Notes under the pieces: model-generated
Told to the model about the DNA's origin: nothing
The model's input: only the letters and a program-made list of their open reading frames with translations
Database searches by the model: none
Source of the DNA: Taxillus chinensis
Lineage: Eukaryota > Streptophyta > Magnoliopsida > Santalales > Loranthaceae
Direction of reading: 5' to 3'
DNA: 64,000 nt
NCBI GenBank assembly: GCA_023512835.1
Contig: CM042092.1
Span: 24,873,543 to 24,937,542, forward strand
Made by a program: the position numbers and the translations under genes
Shown here: one piece after another, positions 62,301-64,000 of the stretch
How the letters are laid out: every line of letters begins with the position of its first letter
Position numbering within the stretch: the first letter of the stretch is position 1

Positions 62301-63841
62301 TTGGGATGCAATTAAAAAAGAAGCAACAGCGGACTCGTACATGCAAAAGATTCAACATTTGGCCGCAATCAATCTCGGCCACCCATATAAAATGCAGAAT
62401 GGGCTAGTCTATTATAAAAATCGGGTGGTGGTACCACCGCAGTCCAATATCGTGCAACAGTTATTGCAGGAATTCCATGATTCCCCCATCGGTGGCCATT
62501 CCGGAGTCTTACGAACATACAAACGACTCTCCTAGCAATTTTATTGGCCATCCATGCATGCATCGGTACACAAATATATTGCCGCTTGTGATGTTTGTCA
62601 ACGGACGAAAACTCAAGCGTTATCTCCGGCGGGTCTTCTACAGCCGCTTCCAATTCCTTGTCAGGTATGGGATGATATTAGCATGGATTTTGTCGAAGGT
62701 CTTCCCATGTCCAATGGCAAAAATACAGTATTAGTGGTGGTTGATCGGTTGAGCAAATTCCCACTTCCTGGCATTATCTCACCCATATACCGCGAAGACG
62801 GTGGTAGAAAAATTTGTTGATGGAATTGTGAAACTCCATGGCATGCCCCGCTCCATCATTAGTGATCGGGACCCCATCTTCATTAGTAATTTCTGGGGTG
62901 AATTCTTTAAACTGTCTGGTACCCACCTGAAGTTAAGTTCCGCGTACCACCCTCAAACCGATGGTCAGACAGAAGTCGTGAATCGCTGCCTTGAATAGTA
63001 CCTCCGCAGCTTTGTGCACAATCATCCACGAAAATGGCATTCTTTCCTTTCTTGGGCAGAATTCTGGTACAACACTACATATCATGCCTCTACAGGAATG
63101 ACTCCATTTCAGGCTTTATACGGACGACTACCTCCTCTCATTCCATCGTACAGCATTGGGGAAAGCATGTTCCAGGAAGTTGACCAGCAACTGGCGCACA
63201 AGGATGCCCTATTACAGCATCTTAAGGCCAATTTAAATGCCGCCAATCACCGAATGAAGCAGTAGGCGGATGCCCACCATCGCGATGTGGAATTTGCAGT
63301 TGGCGACTTCGTGTTTCTTAAATTGCGGCCATACCGCCAGCAATCGGTGTTTAGGAGAGCGCATCATAAACTGGCTAGCCGTTACTATGGGCCATTTCCA
63401 ATTAAGGAACGGATTGGTAAAGTAGCCTACAAGCTTACACTGCCACCTGGTTCTCACGTTCACCCAGTTTTTCATGTTTCTTGGCTTAAAAAGAAAATAG
63501 GTGATGTCACTTCAATTGACTTACCGCCAGTGGCAGAGGATGGACAATTATTGATCGAACCTGAAGCAATTTTGGACCATCGCTAGGTCCAAAGGGGGTC
63601 CAAATTTGTCGAGGAACACTTGGTTCAATGGAAGCATCTTCCTAGGGACGACGCCACTTGGGAACTCACTTCGGCGCTCAATACACAATTCCTTCATCTC
63701 AACCTTGGGGACAAGGTTGCTGTTCGTGGGAGGGGTAATGATGCGCTGGTCGCACAACCGCTTCAGCCACGTCAACCACGACGTTCTGCAAGAGTACTGA
63801 AGAGAAACCCAAAATATTTGGATTATTTGGGTGTTGAGTGA
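59392..63841 (+). pseudogene. Chromovirus gag-pol, broken by eight in-frame stops and one frameshift
   Basis: The start ATG at 59,392 lies 6 bp after the primer site. Domains in order: Gag (about 59,640-60,120); zinc knuckle CFNCDERFTAGHKC (about 60,256); aspartic protease LIDSGSTHNLIS (about 60,470); RT with [13 protein letters not shown] and FFDDILIYS (61,030-61,560); RNase H with ESDASGDGIGAVLSQ (about 61,916) and YTDQKSLKYL; integrase HHCC region (62,480-62,600) and core with SDRDP (about 62,863) and GQTEVVNR; chromodomain HLVQWKHLPRDDATWE (about 63,615-63,663). Stops: 59,872 TGA, 60,130 TGA, 60,754 TAA, 61,423 TAG, 62,533 TAG, 62,996 TAG, 63,263 TAG, 63,584 TAG. The frame changes near 62,757. 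The final stop at 63,839 lies inside the 3' LTR. It cannot make an intact polyprotein. Confidence 0.93.
63727..63738 (+). promoter_or_regulatory. Polypurine tract of the chromovirus
   Basis: GTGGGAGGGGTAA-type purine run abutting the TGATGCG start of the 3' LTR. It lies within the coding frame. Confidence 0.75.
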
Positions 63842-64000
63842 AGCATGAACGTGGGCAGTTTGAGCGGGTCTGTAGGGATCGATATGCTGGATTTAATTGC
63901 TGCAAATTAGTAGGAGGAATAACAGAAGACTGTTGCGGGAGCTATTCTTTGGGATAGCAGAACGTAATCTGGTTTTCTTTATTTTAAATTAGGAGGAATA
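63739..64000 (+). repeat. 3' LTR of the chromovirus (partial, runs off the window)
   Basis: The first 262 bp match the 5' LTR except for five transitions. By comparison with the 5' LTR it should end near 64,189. Confidence 0.92.

Larger units (their letters stand above)
58920..64000 (+). mobile_element. Chromodomain Ty3/gypsy retrotransposon (chromovirus), 3' LTR cut by the window end
   Basis: Structure: 5' LTR 58,920-59,370, initiator Met-tRNA primer site, one gag-pol frame, chromodomain, polypurine tract, 3' LTR from 63,739. Predicted full length about 5.27 kb with 451-bp LTRs. The compact size fits Reina-like chromoviruses, although the clade assignment needs a tree. The overlapping parts of the two LTRs differ at five positions in 262 bp, all transitions, pointing to a fairly recent insertion. 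The right target-site duplication is outside the window; the left five bases are TTTGA (58,915-58,919). Confidence 0.93.

Overview
The window is nuclear DNA from a flowering plant, most likely a eudicot. The evidence is split genes with GT-AG introns, two chloroplast-targeted proteins (an OEP80-type Omp85 protein and a J-domain protein), an intronless PLS-class PPR gene, a FAR1-related pseudogene, and plant LTR retrotransposons (a Tat/Ogre-type gag, a chromodomain Ty3/gypsy element and a copia remnant). The background is AT-rich with many long GA/CT microsatellites.

Layout. From 1 to about 25,235 the sequence is one giant imperfect palindrome: left arm 1-12,390, spacer 12,391-13,071, right arm 13,072 to about 25,235. 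Each arm carries the 3' exons of OEP80 near the centre, AT-rich DNA, GA/CT tracts, and a broken FAR1-related gene at the outer end. OEP80 lies on the minus strand from about 35,052 to 10,876. Exons 1-4 are at 33,054-35,052 and exons 5-7 at 10,876-12,533. They are separated by a 20.5-kb intron holding the whole right arm, a His/Pro-rich ORF with shifted frames, a duplicated AT-rich segment and a copia remnant.

From 35,728 to 50,440 lies one complete nonautonomous Tat/Ogre-like element: TAAGT target-site duplication, long LTRs, gag only, and a 54-bp minisatellite before the polypurine tract. Its 3' LTR is interrupted by a 2.39-kb TG...CA block flanked by TTTTT that looks like a solo LTR. To the right are an intact five-exon chloroplast J-protein gene (52,636-55,112, minus), an intact PPR gene (57,066-58,745, plus), and a chromodomain Ty3/gypsy element (58,920 to past the window end). 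All eight in-frame stops in that element fit single C-to-T changes.

The main caution concerns consensus quality. The right arm differs from the left mostly by short indels with a net loss of bases. OEP80 exons 1-4 and the His/Pro-rich ORF carry several one-base frame breaks, while exons 5-7 in the left arm, the J-protein gene and the PPR gene have none. Two readings are open: a real inverted duplication inside an OEP80 intron, which would make antisense and hairpin RNA, or a fold-back long-read or assembly artefact with poorly polished sequence from about 13 to 35 kb. The genes do not form a pathway. The two chloroplast genes are neighbours with retrotransposons inserted between and beside them.
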